53,492 bases of DNA, taken from Ktedonobacteria bacterium (GTDB taxonomy: Bacteria > Chloroflexota > Ktedonobacteria > Ktedonobacterales > JACDGC01). Shown here one piece after another: positions 42,444 to 49,683 of the stretch. Under the pieces are notes generated by a model. It had not been told where the DNA came from. It was given only the letters and a program-made list of their open reading frames with translations, and did not search any database. How positions within the stretch are numbered: position 1 is the first letter of the stretch; each line of letters begins with the position of its first letter. The stretch lies in NCBI GenBank assembly GCA_027459785.1, contig DAIDGU010000062.1:1-53492 (forward strand), written 5' to 3'. Made by a program: the position numbers and the translations under genes.

Positions 42444-43825
42444 GGCGTGACGCCTCCTTGGGTGCGCGAACGCCGCGCGCTACGCCGGAAGAGCAAATCG
42501 AGCAGGCTGCCACCGCCACCGCCGCCCATGAATAGGCCGCCGCCCCCGCCGCGAATGGCGCTCTCGAAGTACACCGCCGCGTTGGCGATTTGGATGGCGG
42601 CGCGCTCCATCTGGTCGCTGGCCGTGCGCAGGGCGTTCTCGGTCTGGCTCAGTTGTTTCTGCGCGTTGGTCAGGTTCTGCGCGCCGCCGCTGACATTCGT
42701 ATTGATATCGCTGGACATCTGTGCGATGGTCGCGCCCAGTTGCTGCGCCGTCTGTGTCAGGAGGGCCGAGATCTGCTGTACCTCGCCTCTGAGGGTTGCG
42801 GTAAGTTGCTGCGATGACGTGGTGGCCGTCGTCATACCCTGCACCGCCGAGGTGACGCCGCCGGTGATGCCGGTGAGGCTCGATGTCAACGTCTGCTCCG
42901 TCTGCTTCAATTCCGTCACGTGCTGATCAAAGGACTGGCCGGCCTGGATGAAGCGGGTGGAGTTCGTCACGAGATCTGCCGCACCCTGCGAGAGTTTGCC
43001 CGTCTCCGTCCCCAGCGTGGCGCTGGCCGTAGCCAGGCCGTGCATCTGCTGCTCGACGGCCACCAGCTTCGCCGCGAGGTCCGTCACCAGCGCCTGCACA
43101 CTCTGCTGCATCACGCCCAGCGCGTTTTTCGCATCATCCGTGATCTCGCGGCTGGTCTCGATGGCGCGGTTGATCGCCTCATTGATCGTCGCCACCAGGG
43201 TAAGCGGATCGGCATTCGCCCCCAACTGCAAGGAGCCGCGATTCGCCACCACGCCGATCAGCCGCATCGCCAGTTCCTGATACGTCGCCGAAATCTCATT
43301 CGCCGCCACCTGAGCTTGATGCTCACGCTGCTGCACGAGCAGGGTGAAGATGAGGAACAGGCTCAACCACACGACATCGATCAGCGCGGTCGATTGAAAG
43401 TTCAGCACCGAATGACCATTAAATGACGATTGCCATAACACGAAAAATGAATTCGGCGCATTCGCACCTTCGGGGATTTTGATCGCGTTCGGGTCCGCCG
43501 CATAGCCCCTGGCGGCGTCAAAGAGGGCAAGCCAGGTGGTCACGAGGGGCAAAATGCTGAAGACATTGCGCCAGAACACCAGCCGATTCAACTGTTTGAG
43601 ATGCGCCTCTTCCACCTCTTGCGCGAACTCCACAGGGTTGAGCAATTGATATGCGGCTTCGGGCGTCAGCTTGGTATAATTGTTGCTCACCTCCTGTAAG
43701 CGTCGGATGCTGTTGGGCGCGACCGCGCCGGGAACACGGGCAAACGCCGCCAAATCTTTCGCCAGCAGTTGACCAGTTGGCCCTGCTCCCTGCAATGCCG
43801 AGAAATTGACCTGCGGGTTGCTCAC
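42440..43825 (-). CDS. Membrane protein with long cytoplasmic coiled coil, first gene of the TerY-P operon
   Basis: A 461-residue protein. Residues 1-90 are helical (SNNYTKLTPEAAYQLLNPVE). Two spans follow (VFSILPLVTTWLALFDA and ALIDVVWLSLFLIFTLLVQ). The remaining ~270 residues are a long helical region rich in Gln, Thr and Ala (VEQQMHGLATASATLGTETG, LTNAQKQLSQTENALRTASD) resembling methyl-accepting or ZorA-like tails. It ends in a Gly-rich patch and basic residues. The start GTG 43825 has GGAGG nearby. It overlaps the next gene by 4 bases. No family name is certain; MotA/ZorA homology is not demonstrated. Confidence 0.7.
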   Translation of the reverse strand: MSNPQVNFSALQGAGPTGQLLAKDLAAFARVPGAVAPNSIRRLQEVSNNYTKLTPEAAYQLLNPVEFAQEVEEAHLKQLNRLVFWRNVFSILPLVTTWLALFDAARGYAADPNAIKIPEGANAPNSFFVLWQSSFNGHSVLNFQSTALIDVVWLSLFLIFTLLVQQREHQAQVAANEISATYQELAMRLIGVVANRGSLQLGANADPLTLVATINEAINRAIETSREITDDAKNALGVMQQSVQALVTDLAAKLVAVEQQMHGLATASATLGTETGKLSQGAADLVTNSTRFIQAGQSFDQHVTELKQTEQTLTSSLTGITGGVTSAVQGMTTATTSSQQLTATLRGEVQQISALLTQTAQQLGATIAQMSSDINTNVSGGAQNLTNAQKQLSQTENALRTASDQMERAAIQIANAAVYFESAIRGGGGGLFMGGGGGGSLLDLLFRRSARRSRTQGGVTP

Positions 43826-43858
43826 ACGCCGCCTCCAATGAATCACAAGATCGCCCCC

Positions 43859-43887
43859 ATGATACCACGCTTTGCAATACTCTACAA
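43859..43887 (-). promoter_or_regulatory. Promoter of the TerY-P operon
   Basis: On the minus strand: TTGTAG (43887-43882), a 17-base spacer and TATCAT (43864-43859). Transcription would start about 25 bases before the GTG at 43825. This is the only convincing promoter I see for the nine-gene operon. Confidence 0.6.
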
Positions 43888-43926
43888 GCCTTTTTGGTCT
43901 ATTTTCAGATTTTCGTGCAAAATCAT

Positions 43927-43952
43927 CCCCAATTTCGCTGTTTGAATTGGGG
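43927..43952 (-). terminator. Hairpin downstream of ftsW
   Basis: Perfect 8-bp stem CCCCAATT/AATTGGGG with a 10-base loop, about 80 bases beyond the ftsW stop and upstream of the TerY-P promoter. Only a short T-run (GATGATTTT) follows on the minus strand. It probably separates the two transcription units. Confidence 0.5.
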
Positions 43953-44031
43953 CGATAATGATCACTAAATATAATGTGTGTGCGTAATATTGGTTGTAAG
44001 CAATGCGCGCGTAGTGGGCGCGGGGCAACAG

Positions 44032-45255
44032 CTAGGCGTGCTTGTGCGCCGCGCGCCGGGCGCTCTGCGCCGCGATATTGAGGAGGATGCCCACCGCCGC
44101 CAGGGAGACGACCAGCGACGATCCGCCGAAGCTGATGAAGGGCAATGGCACGCCGGTGAAAGGCAGCGCCGCCACGCTGGAACCGATGTTGAGCAGCGCC
44201 TGCACCACCAGCCAGCAGGTGATGCCGCTGGCGAGGATCGCGCCATAGGCGTCCGGTGCCTGGCGGGCGATGCGCAGGCCGCGCCACAGCAACAGGCCGA
44301 CCAGCCCCACCACCAGCAACGCGCCCCACAAACCCAACTCCTCTCCGATGACGGCGAAGATCGAATCGGTGTAGGGGGCCGGCAAATAGCCTGCTTTTTG
44401 CAGACCGTCGCCCAATCCGCGTCCGAAGATGCCGCCGGAGCCGATGGCGACCAGCGATTGGCAGATGTGGTACGACGTAGCGGTGTCGCAGCGCAGCGGA
44501 TGCAGAAAGGCGGTGATGCGCGCCCGCCGGAAGGGGGTGGCGGCGATGACCAGCGCGCCCAGCGCGCCGGCCCCGGCGGAGGCCGCCAGCAGCGGCAGCA
44601 GCGGCGCACCCGCCGTCAGGCACACGACGAACGTACACGCCGCCAGGACGAGCGCCGTCCCCAGATCGTTTTGCAGCAGCACCAGGCCCAGCAGCGCCAG
44701 CGCGGCCAGCGCCACGCGCCAGAAACGGCGCGGCGACCACGGCGCGCGGCGGTGGGTCAGGTGATCCGCCGCGAAAAGGATGAGGGCCAGCTTGGCGATT
44801 TCACTGGGCTGGAAGCTCAAGAGCGCGCCCAGTGCGATCCAGCGCGTCGCGCCGCCGTTGCTGACGCCCAGCCGCAACACCAGCGCGCTCAGCGCCAGTG
44901 CCACCACGATGCCCGGCGTGGCCACGCGCCGCCACTGCCGATAATCGACGCCGGCGGTCAGCAGCAGCGCGACCGCGCCCAGCGCCAGCCACAGCGCATC
45001 GCGCCGCGCGAAGGCCGTCGGGTCGAGGGGATCGGTGAATTCACTGGCGCTCTGGACCATGAGCAGGCCCAGCACCAGCAGCGCCAGCACGGTGAGGAGC
45101 AGGATCGCGTCGGGCCGCGCGGCGGCCACCTGGCGGGCGCGGGCGGCGGCATACACGTTCGTGCCGACCTGGCCGAAGACTGATCCCGTCCCGGTCGGCG
45201 GGCGGCGTCCTGCCGCCCGGTGGGTAACGCGCGTCCTGCGCGTTTTGTCGATCAT
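44032..45255 (-). CDS. ftsW: FtsW/RodA/SpoVE-family peptidoglycan glycosyltransferase
   Basis: A 407-residue SEDS protein with about ten spans. Signatures: LALGAVALLLTAGVDYRQWR, ATRWIALGALLSFQPSEIAK (the SEDS Glu/Lys region), LLQNDLGTALVLAACTFVVC, YTDSIFAVIGEELGLWGALL and the end motif TGVPLPFISFGGSSLVVSLA. SEDS proteins polymerise lipid II glycan strands at the membrane. A ~45-residue basic cytoplasmic N-terminus precedes the first span. It lies alone, 206 bases upstream of the TerY-P operon and divergent from abiEi. FtsW versus RodA cannot be settled without neighbours of the dcw cluster. Confidence 0.85.
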   Translation of the reverse strand: MIDKTRRTRVTHRAAGRRPPTGTGSVFGQVGTNVYAAARARQVAAARPDAILLLTVLALLVLGLLMVQSASEFTDPLDPTAFARRDALWLALGAVALLLTAGVDYRQWRRVATPGIVVALALSALVLRLGVSNGGATRWIALGALLSFQPSEIAKLALILFAADHLTHRRAPWSPRRFWRVALAALALLGLVLLQNDLGTALVLAACTFVVCLTAGAPLLPLLAASAGAGALGALVIAATPFRRARITAFLHPLRCDTATSYHICQSLVAIGSGGIFGRGLGDGLQKAGYLPAPYTDSIFAVIGEELGLWGALLVVGLVGLLLWRGLRIARQAPDAYGAILASGITCWLVVQALLNIGSSVAALPFTGVPLPFISFGGSSLVVSLAAVGILLNIAAQSARRAAHKHA

Positions 45256-45373
45256 TAGTCTGCGCTCCTTTTCTGCGCGCTATCGTGCAAGGCGCGTGCC
45301 AGGGTGCGCGCCTTGACAGCGACCGGCGCAGATCGTATGATCTCTGCAAAATCCTTCAACTATTTTAAAGGAA

Positions 45374-45994
45374 ATGGCCATGACCAGCGCCCGCGCCACC
45401 CGTCGCGCGCTCTTCGAGATCGCCGATAGCCAGGATGGCTTTTTCACCGCCGCACAGGCACGCGGGGTGGGCTATGATTACGCGCAGCAGAGTTATCACG
45501 TGCAGGTCGGCAATTGGATGAAGGAAGCACGTGGCGTGTATCGCCTGACCGATTATACCTGGGTGCCGTATTCTGATATCATCACGCTCGCGCTGCAAAC
45601 TATGAATCGCGCGGGTGAGATGCAAGGTGTGATCTCGTATGAGACTGCGCTGGATCTGCATGGCATCAGCGACGCCAATCCGCGCCGCATCCACATCACG
45701 CTGCCGCCCGGCTATCGCAAGCGCCTGCCCGGCATCGCCTATCCCCACACTGGCATCGTGCCACCGCAAGACTACGAGGAGTGGCATGGCTTTCGCATCA
45801 CCACGCCGCTCCGCACCATCCTGGATGTCGCCGCCAGCCCCGTGAGCTGGGTCTTCACCGATGGTGCGGTGCGCGATGCTCTGCGCGAAGGCAAAGTGCG
45901 TATCCGCCAGCTTCTTGACCGGGCAGAGAACGAAGAGATACAACAAAGACTAAAAGACGCGATTGAAGCCACTGAAGAAAGTGTGAGGGTCTGA
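45374..45994 (+). CDS. AbiEi-type antitoxin (type IV toxin-antitoxin)
   Basis: A 206-residue protein. The N-terminal winged helix (RRALFEIADSQDGFFTAAQA, then WMKEARGVYRLTDY) and a second domain (GVISYETALDLHGISDANPR, RIHITLPPGYRKRLPG, ITTPLRTILDVAA) match the AbiEi antitoxin architecture. It represses its own promoter and counteracts the nucleotidyltransferase toxin encoded next to it without physical binding, as established for type IV systems. AAAGGA precedes the start; a second in-frame Met follows two codons later. The downstream toxin gene starts at the very next base. Confidence 0.85.
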   Translation: MAMTSARATRRALFEIADSQDGFFTAAQARGVGYDYAQQSYHVQVGNWMKEARGVYRLTDYTWVPYSDIITLALQTMNRAGEMQGVISYETALDLHGISDANPRRIHITLPPGYRKRLPGIAYPHTGIVPPQDYEEWHGFRITTPLRTILDVAASPVSWVFTDGAVRDALREGKVRIRQLLDRAENEEIQQRLKDAIEATEESVRV

Positions 45995-46888
45995 GTGCCA
46001 AAACAGTACAAATCTGCCGTGGCATTTCGCGTTGCTCTCGAAGATCGGCTGAAGCTGATATCACAGGGCAAGGAATCTGAACTGGTACGCCTACGGCGGC
46101 GTGTCACATTTGATCGGCTTCTTGCTAGGCTTTTTGTTGAAGGCTCTCCACAATGGATCTTAAAAGGAGGCTATGTTTTTGATCTGAGATTGGGGGCCAG
46201 ATCACGGGTAACACGAGATATGGATATCTCCATTCCTTTTCCTACTCATCTAACATTGCAAAACGAACAGGGATCGCAAGAAGTGGCATTGCGTAAACTT
46301 TTTACTGACGCAATCGAAAGAGATCTTCATGATTGGTTCGCTTTTGAAATCAAAGTAGCGATGAAAGAGCTGGATGGCGCACCCAATGGCGGGGCGCGCT
46401 TTCCCATCACTGCCCGAATCGATAATCGTGTCTATATGGCGTTTCACCTGGATGTCGGCTTGGGTGATGCCGTCATCGCACCGCCGGAATGGTTGGTCGC
46501 CCAGGACTTCCTGGGCTTCGCCGAGATTCCGCCGCCGCGCATCGCCGTGCTACCCAGAGAGCAGCAGTTCGCCGAGAAGATTCATGCATATACGCTGCCC
46601 AGGGCGAAGCCCAACACGCGCGTTAAAGATCTCGTCGATCTGGTGCTGCTGATCCAACTTGGCCTGACCGATCTGGCCCTGGTGGCCCGCGCTGTGGCGG
46701 CGACCTTCGCGCGACGCGCGACGCACCCGATTCCGCGCACCCTCGAACCGCCGCCGCCCGCATGGGCGGCACAATATGTCGATTTGGCGCTGGAGTGCGA
46801 CCTGGCACAAACGACGACCGAAGCCGCCTTCGCGCTAGTCACGGGCTTCTGGTACGGCATCGCCAGCGCGCCCCCGGATCACATCTGA
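45995..46888 (+). CDS. AbiEii-type nucleotidyltransferase toxin
   Basis: A 297-residue protein starting at GTG directly after the abiEi stop. The nucleotidyltransferase core is PQWILKGGYVFDLRLGARSR followed by RVTRDMDISI, the GxxAL-RxT-DxDxx pattern of the AbiEii/AbiGii family. Further family text: AEKIHAYTLPRAKPNTRVKD and DLVDLVLLIQLGL. Toxins of this type add nucleotides to tRNA or other RNAs and give abortive phage resistance. The 5' third is visibly AT-richer than the 3' two-thirds, hinting at a mosaic origin. Confidence 0.85.
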   Translation: MPKQYKSAVAFRVALEDRLKLISQGKESELVRLRRRVTFDRLLARLFVEGSPQWILKGGYVFDLRLGARSRVTRDMDISIPFPTHLTLQNEQGSQEVALRKLFTDAIERDLHDWFAFEIKVAMKELDGAPNGGARFPITARIDNRVYMAFHLDVGLGDAVIAPPEWLVAQDFLGFAEIPPPRIAVLPREQQFAEKIHAYTLPRAKPNTRVKDLVDLVLLIQLGLTDLALVARAVAATFARRATHPIPRTLEPPPPAWAAQYVDLALECDLAQTTTEAAFALVTGFWYGIASAPPDHI

Positions 46889-46973
46889 TACGCGCAAGCT
46901 ACGCACAGGATAGCTCTTCTTGCTTGTATCAAAGAGGTGAACATTGCAGAGTCAGCCGGAAAACGGGGATGGT

Positions 46974-47001
46974 ATGGGTATACCTATATGGGTATACCTA
47001 T
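46974..47001 (+). promoter_or_regulatory. Tandem GGTATACC palindromes upstream of the SLOG gene
   Basis: Two exact tandem copies of ATGGGTATACCTAT, each centred on the perfect palindrome GGTATACC, 14 bases apart. A TATGCT box follows at 47006-47011. Looks like a double operator; no dedicated regulator gene is adjacent. Confidence 0.5.
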
Positions 47002-47064
47002 GTGATATGCTGGCAGCAGGGACATCGTAGACTGGATGTGCGCGAGGCGTGAAAGGGGAACTCA

Positions 47065-47568
47065 ATGGATACAACTTCAACACCGTTACTGCCAAGCTTG
47101 CGCGTCGGCCTCGTCGGGCATCGGCACCTACAGGAAGCCGATATTCCCGTGATCAGGGAGCGCGCGGGCGAATTGTTCGCCGCGTGGCGGCGCGAGTATG
47201 CCCAGATCATCGTCTTCTCGTCATTAGCCATCGGTGCGGATAGCGTGCTGGCCGAAGTCGCCCTGGCGCAGGGCGCGCGGCTGGTCGCCGTCATCCCTTT
47301 CGCGGAGTACGTGAACGAGCGTGATTTCACGCCGGAGCAAGCGCAGGCACACGCGCGCTTACGCGCGCAAGCGGATACGGTGGAGCTAAAGCATCCGGGA
47401 CCACGCCGCGAGGCGTTCATGGCGGGGGGCAGGTGGATCATCAATCACAGTGATACGGTGATCGCGGTGTGGAACGGCCAACCCTCGCCCAGCCTGGGTG
47501 GCACCGCCGATATCGTGACTTATGCACGGGAGCAAGCGAAAGACATCGTGATCATTCCTGTTCACTGA
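47065..47568 (+). CDS. SLOG-superfamily sensor protein
   Basis: A 167-residue Rossmann-like protein of the SLOG/LOG type: LRVGLVGHRHLQEADIP, then VFSSLAIGADSVLAEVALAQ, ARLVAVIPFAEYVNERDF, and the C-terminal DTVIAVWNGQPSPSLGGTAD. SLOG domains bind or process nucleotide ligands and occur in prokaryotic conflict systems together with membrane effectors, as here with the two-span protein downstream. Unlike many such pairs, 134 bases with a separate promoter lie between the genes. Ligand unknown. Confidence 0.75.
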   Translation: MDTTSTPLLPSLRVGLVGHRHLQEADIPVIRERAGELFAAWRREYAQIIVFSSLAIGADSVLAEVALAQGARLVAVIPFAEYVNERDFTPEQAQAHARLRAQADTVELKHPGPRREAFMAGGRWIINHSDTVIAVWNGQPSPSLGGTADIVTYAREQAKDIVIIPVH

Positions 47569-47593
47569 GCGCGCGAAAAACGTGGCGAACATA

Positions 47594-47622
47594 TTGACAG
47601 GCGGATAAACCTCCGCTATAGT
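47594..47622 (+). promoter_or_regulatory. Near-consensus promoter of the two-span effector gene
   Basis: TTGACA (47594-47599), a 17-base spacer and TATAGT (47617-47622). The -35 box is perfect and the -10 box has one mismatch from TATAAT; it is the strongest promoter seen in the window. Confidence 0.75.
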
Positions 47623-47630
47623 GCGGACAA

Positions 47631-47672
47631 CCGTCGTGGTCTGTGCGCAATGCTCGTGCAGCTGCGCGACGG
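47631..47672 (+). other. Structured leader of the two-span effector gene
   Basis: Outer stem CCGTCG (47631-47636)/CGACGG (47667-47672) encloses a possible inner stem GCGCA/TGCGC. It lies in the ~75-base 5' leader between the promoter and the start at 47703, and may affect translation. Confidence 0.4.
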
Positions 47673-47702
47673 TATCAGTGCGCACGCGGAGGGTAGCCAG
47701 GC

Positions 47703-48368
47703 ATGGAACCAGCACCTAACGAGCATCTCGCCGAGCAATTATTATTTCAAGAGTACGCCCTGGTGGTCGATGAAACCGCCAAGCTCAGCGACCGCCGGCA
47801 GACGGTGAACGACATCTACATCGGCCTCAACGTGTTGTTCCTGACGGCGATGGGCGTGGCTTTCGTGTCCAGCCACCTGCAATCCTGGTGGGTGACGGCG
47901 ATCTGTGGCCTCATCGCGGTCTTCACCACGCTCTTCAACACTTTCTGGTACCGAACGGTCAATCGCTATCAGAATCTGGTGCGGGCGCGCTATCGCTATC
48001 TGCGCGGCATCGAGCGGAAGATGCAGCAGCAATGGCCGGCCATCTTCCCTGCCATCGCGCTGCCGGAAAAGGAGCCTCCGGCCAGCAAACCGCAGGCCAG
48101 CCAACCCCTGGCCCCCGTGCCACCAGGCGCGCTGCCCGCAGCGGCGCATGAGTTCGATCTCGCCGTGCGCGGCATCTACCTCTTTGAAGATGCCCTGCGC
48201 GAGATCAGCAAGCAGCAACGACAGAGCAATCCCGTGGTATTCGGCTTCGCGAGGCTGGAAAAAGGGACGATCATCGTCCTGAGCAGCGCATACTGGCTGA
48301 TCGCTGGCCTGATCGCCGTGGCGACCTATCTGATCAGTAGCGGTGTGTGGCCACCCGTCAAGCTGTGA
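47703..48368 (+). CDS. SLATT/RipA-like membrane effector paired with SLOG
   Basis: A 221-residue protein with spans at ~45-62 (LNVLFLTAMGVAFVSS), ~66-84 (WWVTAICGLIAVFTTLF) and a hydrophobic C-terminal end (SSAYWLIAGLIAVATYLISS). The N-terminal pattern EYALVVDETAKLSDRRQTVN and the post-span YRTVNRYQNLVRARYRYL resemble the SLATT/RipA-like membrane proteins that associate with SLOG, TIR and nucleotide-sensing systems. By that precedent it would be a pore-forming or membrane-perturbing effector triggered by the SLOG partner. Its 3' end overlaps the remnant kinase gene on the other strand by 11 bases. Confidence 0.65.
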   Translation: MEPAPNEHLAEQLLFQEYALVVDETAKLSDRRQTVNDIYIGLNVLFLTAMGVAFVSSHLQSWWVTAICGLIAVFTTLFNTFWYRTVNRYQNLVRARYRYLRGIERKMQQQWPAIFPAIALPEKEPPASKPQASQPLAPVPPGALPAAAHEFDLAVRGIYLFEDALREISKQQRQSNPVVFGFARLEKGTIIVLSSAYWLIAGLIAVATYLISSGVWPPVKL

Positions 48369-48561
48369 AATGCGCGGCAACGCGCGCAAGCATGTCATCC
48401 AGCAGGAGCGATCCATCGACCGCCAGCGTGGCGAGGCCGCGCGCCTGCGCCTCATGCTGGATGTGCCGCGCGATCAATTCGTCGCGCGCGATGATGTTGG
48501 CCAGCGCCCGTGCGGGATCGCTCGTCTGAATGGAGGGGCCATGCGCCCACCCGAAAGTCAC
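48358..48561 (-). pseudogene. 3' remnant of a split P-loop kinase gene
   Basis: The minus-strand frame ARALANIIARDELIARHIQH, then EAQARGLATLAVDGSLLLDD, ending AAHFTA, reads as the C-terminal part of a small P-loop kinase. There is no plausible start, and an in-frame TAG lies just upstream of 48561. The matching N-terminal part, with Walker A, lies about 2.4 kb away at 50908-51103 on the same strand, beyond an AT-rich two-gene module. Confidence 0.6.
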
Positions 48562-48837
48562 TACGCAGATCTGCTAGCCCTGATAGGTTTCTTAATCACG
48601 TTTTTGGCTCTCTACCTTGTGTGCTTGATGCTCTTAGGTAAAATGGGTATAGTAGGACTACCAATAGGGCTACCTGTCAGAGTAGTTGTCCATGCAACCT
48701 AGTAAGCTAAAACTACGTTATTCACTGGAGCTATGCACAGATTATCCACTTATCCACCGCGCACCGGTCAACAGGCCAGCAAAAGGACCGGAGACGACTG
48801 TTCGTTCAGGAGCTGCTCCCCAGGAAAGGAAGATTTC
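48562..48837. other. Intergenic left end of the AT-rich module
   Basis: Base composition drops sharply here. A plus-strand frame at 48541-48702 could give a ~53-residue one-span peptide (LLALIGFLITFLALYLVCLM), but it begins inside the kinase remnant and lacks a good ribosome-binding site; I do not annotate it as a gene. Two overlapping TTATCCAC words occur at 48742-48758. GGAAAGGAAG precedes the next start. Confidence 0.4.
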
Positions 48838-49668
48838 ATGCTCTCAGTAACAGGATTGCAAGAGGCCGCAACAGTAAAAGCATTGCTCAATCAGATGAGT
48901 GGAGAAGCGCCTGAATTTCGCAAAAGTCAGGAAACAAACCTTGCTATACGGGAAAAACTGCAATATTTGGCACGATCTTATAAACTAAACCCTATCTTTG
49001 TCGAATATTCCGACTGGGTGACTTGCTATGCCTATATGTATAAATATATGGCTCATCATGCTAATGCAACTTATAAGATGCTACGCCGGACACAAGCTTA
49101 TAAATGGTGGAAAGGCTCGACAATCTCCTATCTAGGGGGCGGTCCAGGAAGTGATTTTCTTGGCACAGTATCATACCTTGCAGAACACGGCCTGGTTTCT
49201 GCTTTGAAGGTCCAAAATATCGATCGCGCCTCTGCATGGCAACCATTTTGGGAGTGTACTTGCCACAATCTCGATGGAATAGGTGGAATGAAGCTTCTGC
49301 CTTCTTTCAAAAATATGGCCCTGGATGATCCTTGCTTGGACGACTGTGTTCGAACGTCGCAAGTGATAATGATGAGCCATGTCATTGCTGAAAACACCCC
49401 CACCATTTCAATTGTGCAACAAAGGTTCGAGCATATTGTCCGATCGGCTCAAACAAACACCGTTTTTATTTTGGTTGATCGAGAGGTTGGCTCTCCTCTT
49501 GCAATTGCCGATGCCTGTGTACAGAGACGGGAATTGGTAGAGGTTTATCGAGACGTTTTCATACCATACCTGGATGATCGTGATGTTCTTACACATTACC
49601 ATTTCCAGTATGGTCAATCGCCACTTGGTAGCAAACAAGTAGCGTACCGTATACTTGAAAAGCGATAA
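48838..49668 (+). CDS. Rossmann-fold (SAM methyltransferase-like) protein of the DUF1848 module
   Basis: A 276-residue protein, AT-rich. The centre reads STISYLGGGPGSDFLGTVSYL, a glycine-rich SAM-binding motif I, followed after ~35 residues by an acidic turn and by SQVIMMSHVIAENTPTI, which fits motif IV of class I methyltransferases. The C-terminus contains NTVFILVDREVGSPLA. The N-terminal ~90 residues are helical and end in WVTCYAYMYKYMAHHANATY. It is followed 15 bases later by the DUF1848 gene with AAGGAG between, so the two are one operon. Substrate unknown. The start with GGAAAGGAAG was preferred over a frame opening at 48733. Confidence 0.65.
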   Translation: MLSVTGLQEAATVKALLNQMSGEAPEFRKSQETNLAIREKLQYLARSYKLNPIFVEYSDWVTCYAYMYKYMAHHANATYKMLRRTQAYKWWKGSTISYLGGGPGSDFLGTVSYLAEHGLVSALKVQNIDRASAWQPFWECTCHNLDGIGGMKLLPSFKNMALDDPCLDDCVRTSQVIMMSHVIAENTPTISIVQQRFEHIVRSAQTNTVFILVDREVGSPLAIADACVQRRELVEVYRDVFIPYLDDRDVLTHYHFQYGQSPLGSKQVAYRILEKR

Positions 49669-49683
49669 GAAGGAGCCAAAAGC

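Noticed and set aside
43826..44740. N-terminal extension of the 461-residue coiled-coil protein frame through the ftsW region
   Set aside because: The open frame upstream of 43825 is antisense-frame shadow of ftsW with Arg/Ala-rich text; the GTG at 43825 has a Shine-Dalgarno and a promoter at the right distance.
48541..48702. Short plus-strand frame with one membrane span
   Set aside because: Begins inside the kinase remnant, has no clear ribosome-binding site, and is too short to support as a gene.
48742..48758. Two overlapping TTATCCAC words resembling DnaA boxes
   Set aside because: Only two imperfect boxes, no AT-rich unwinding region, and no replication gene nearby; insufficient for an origin.
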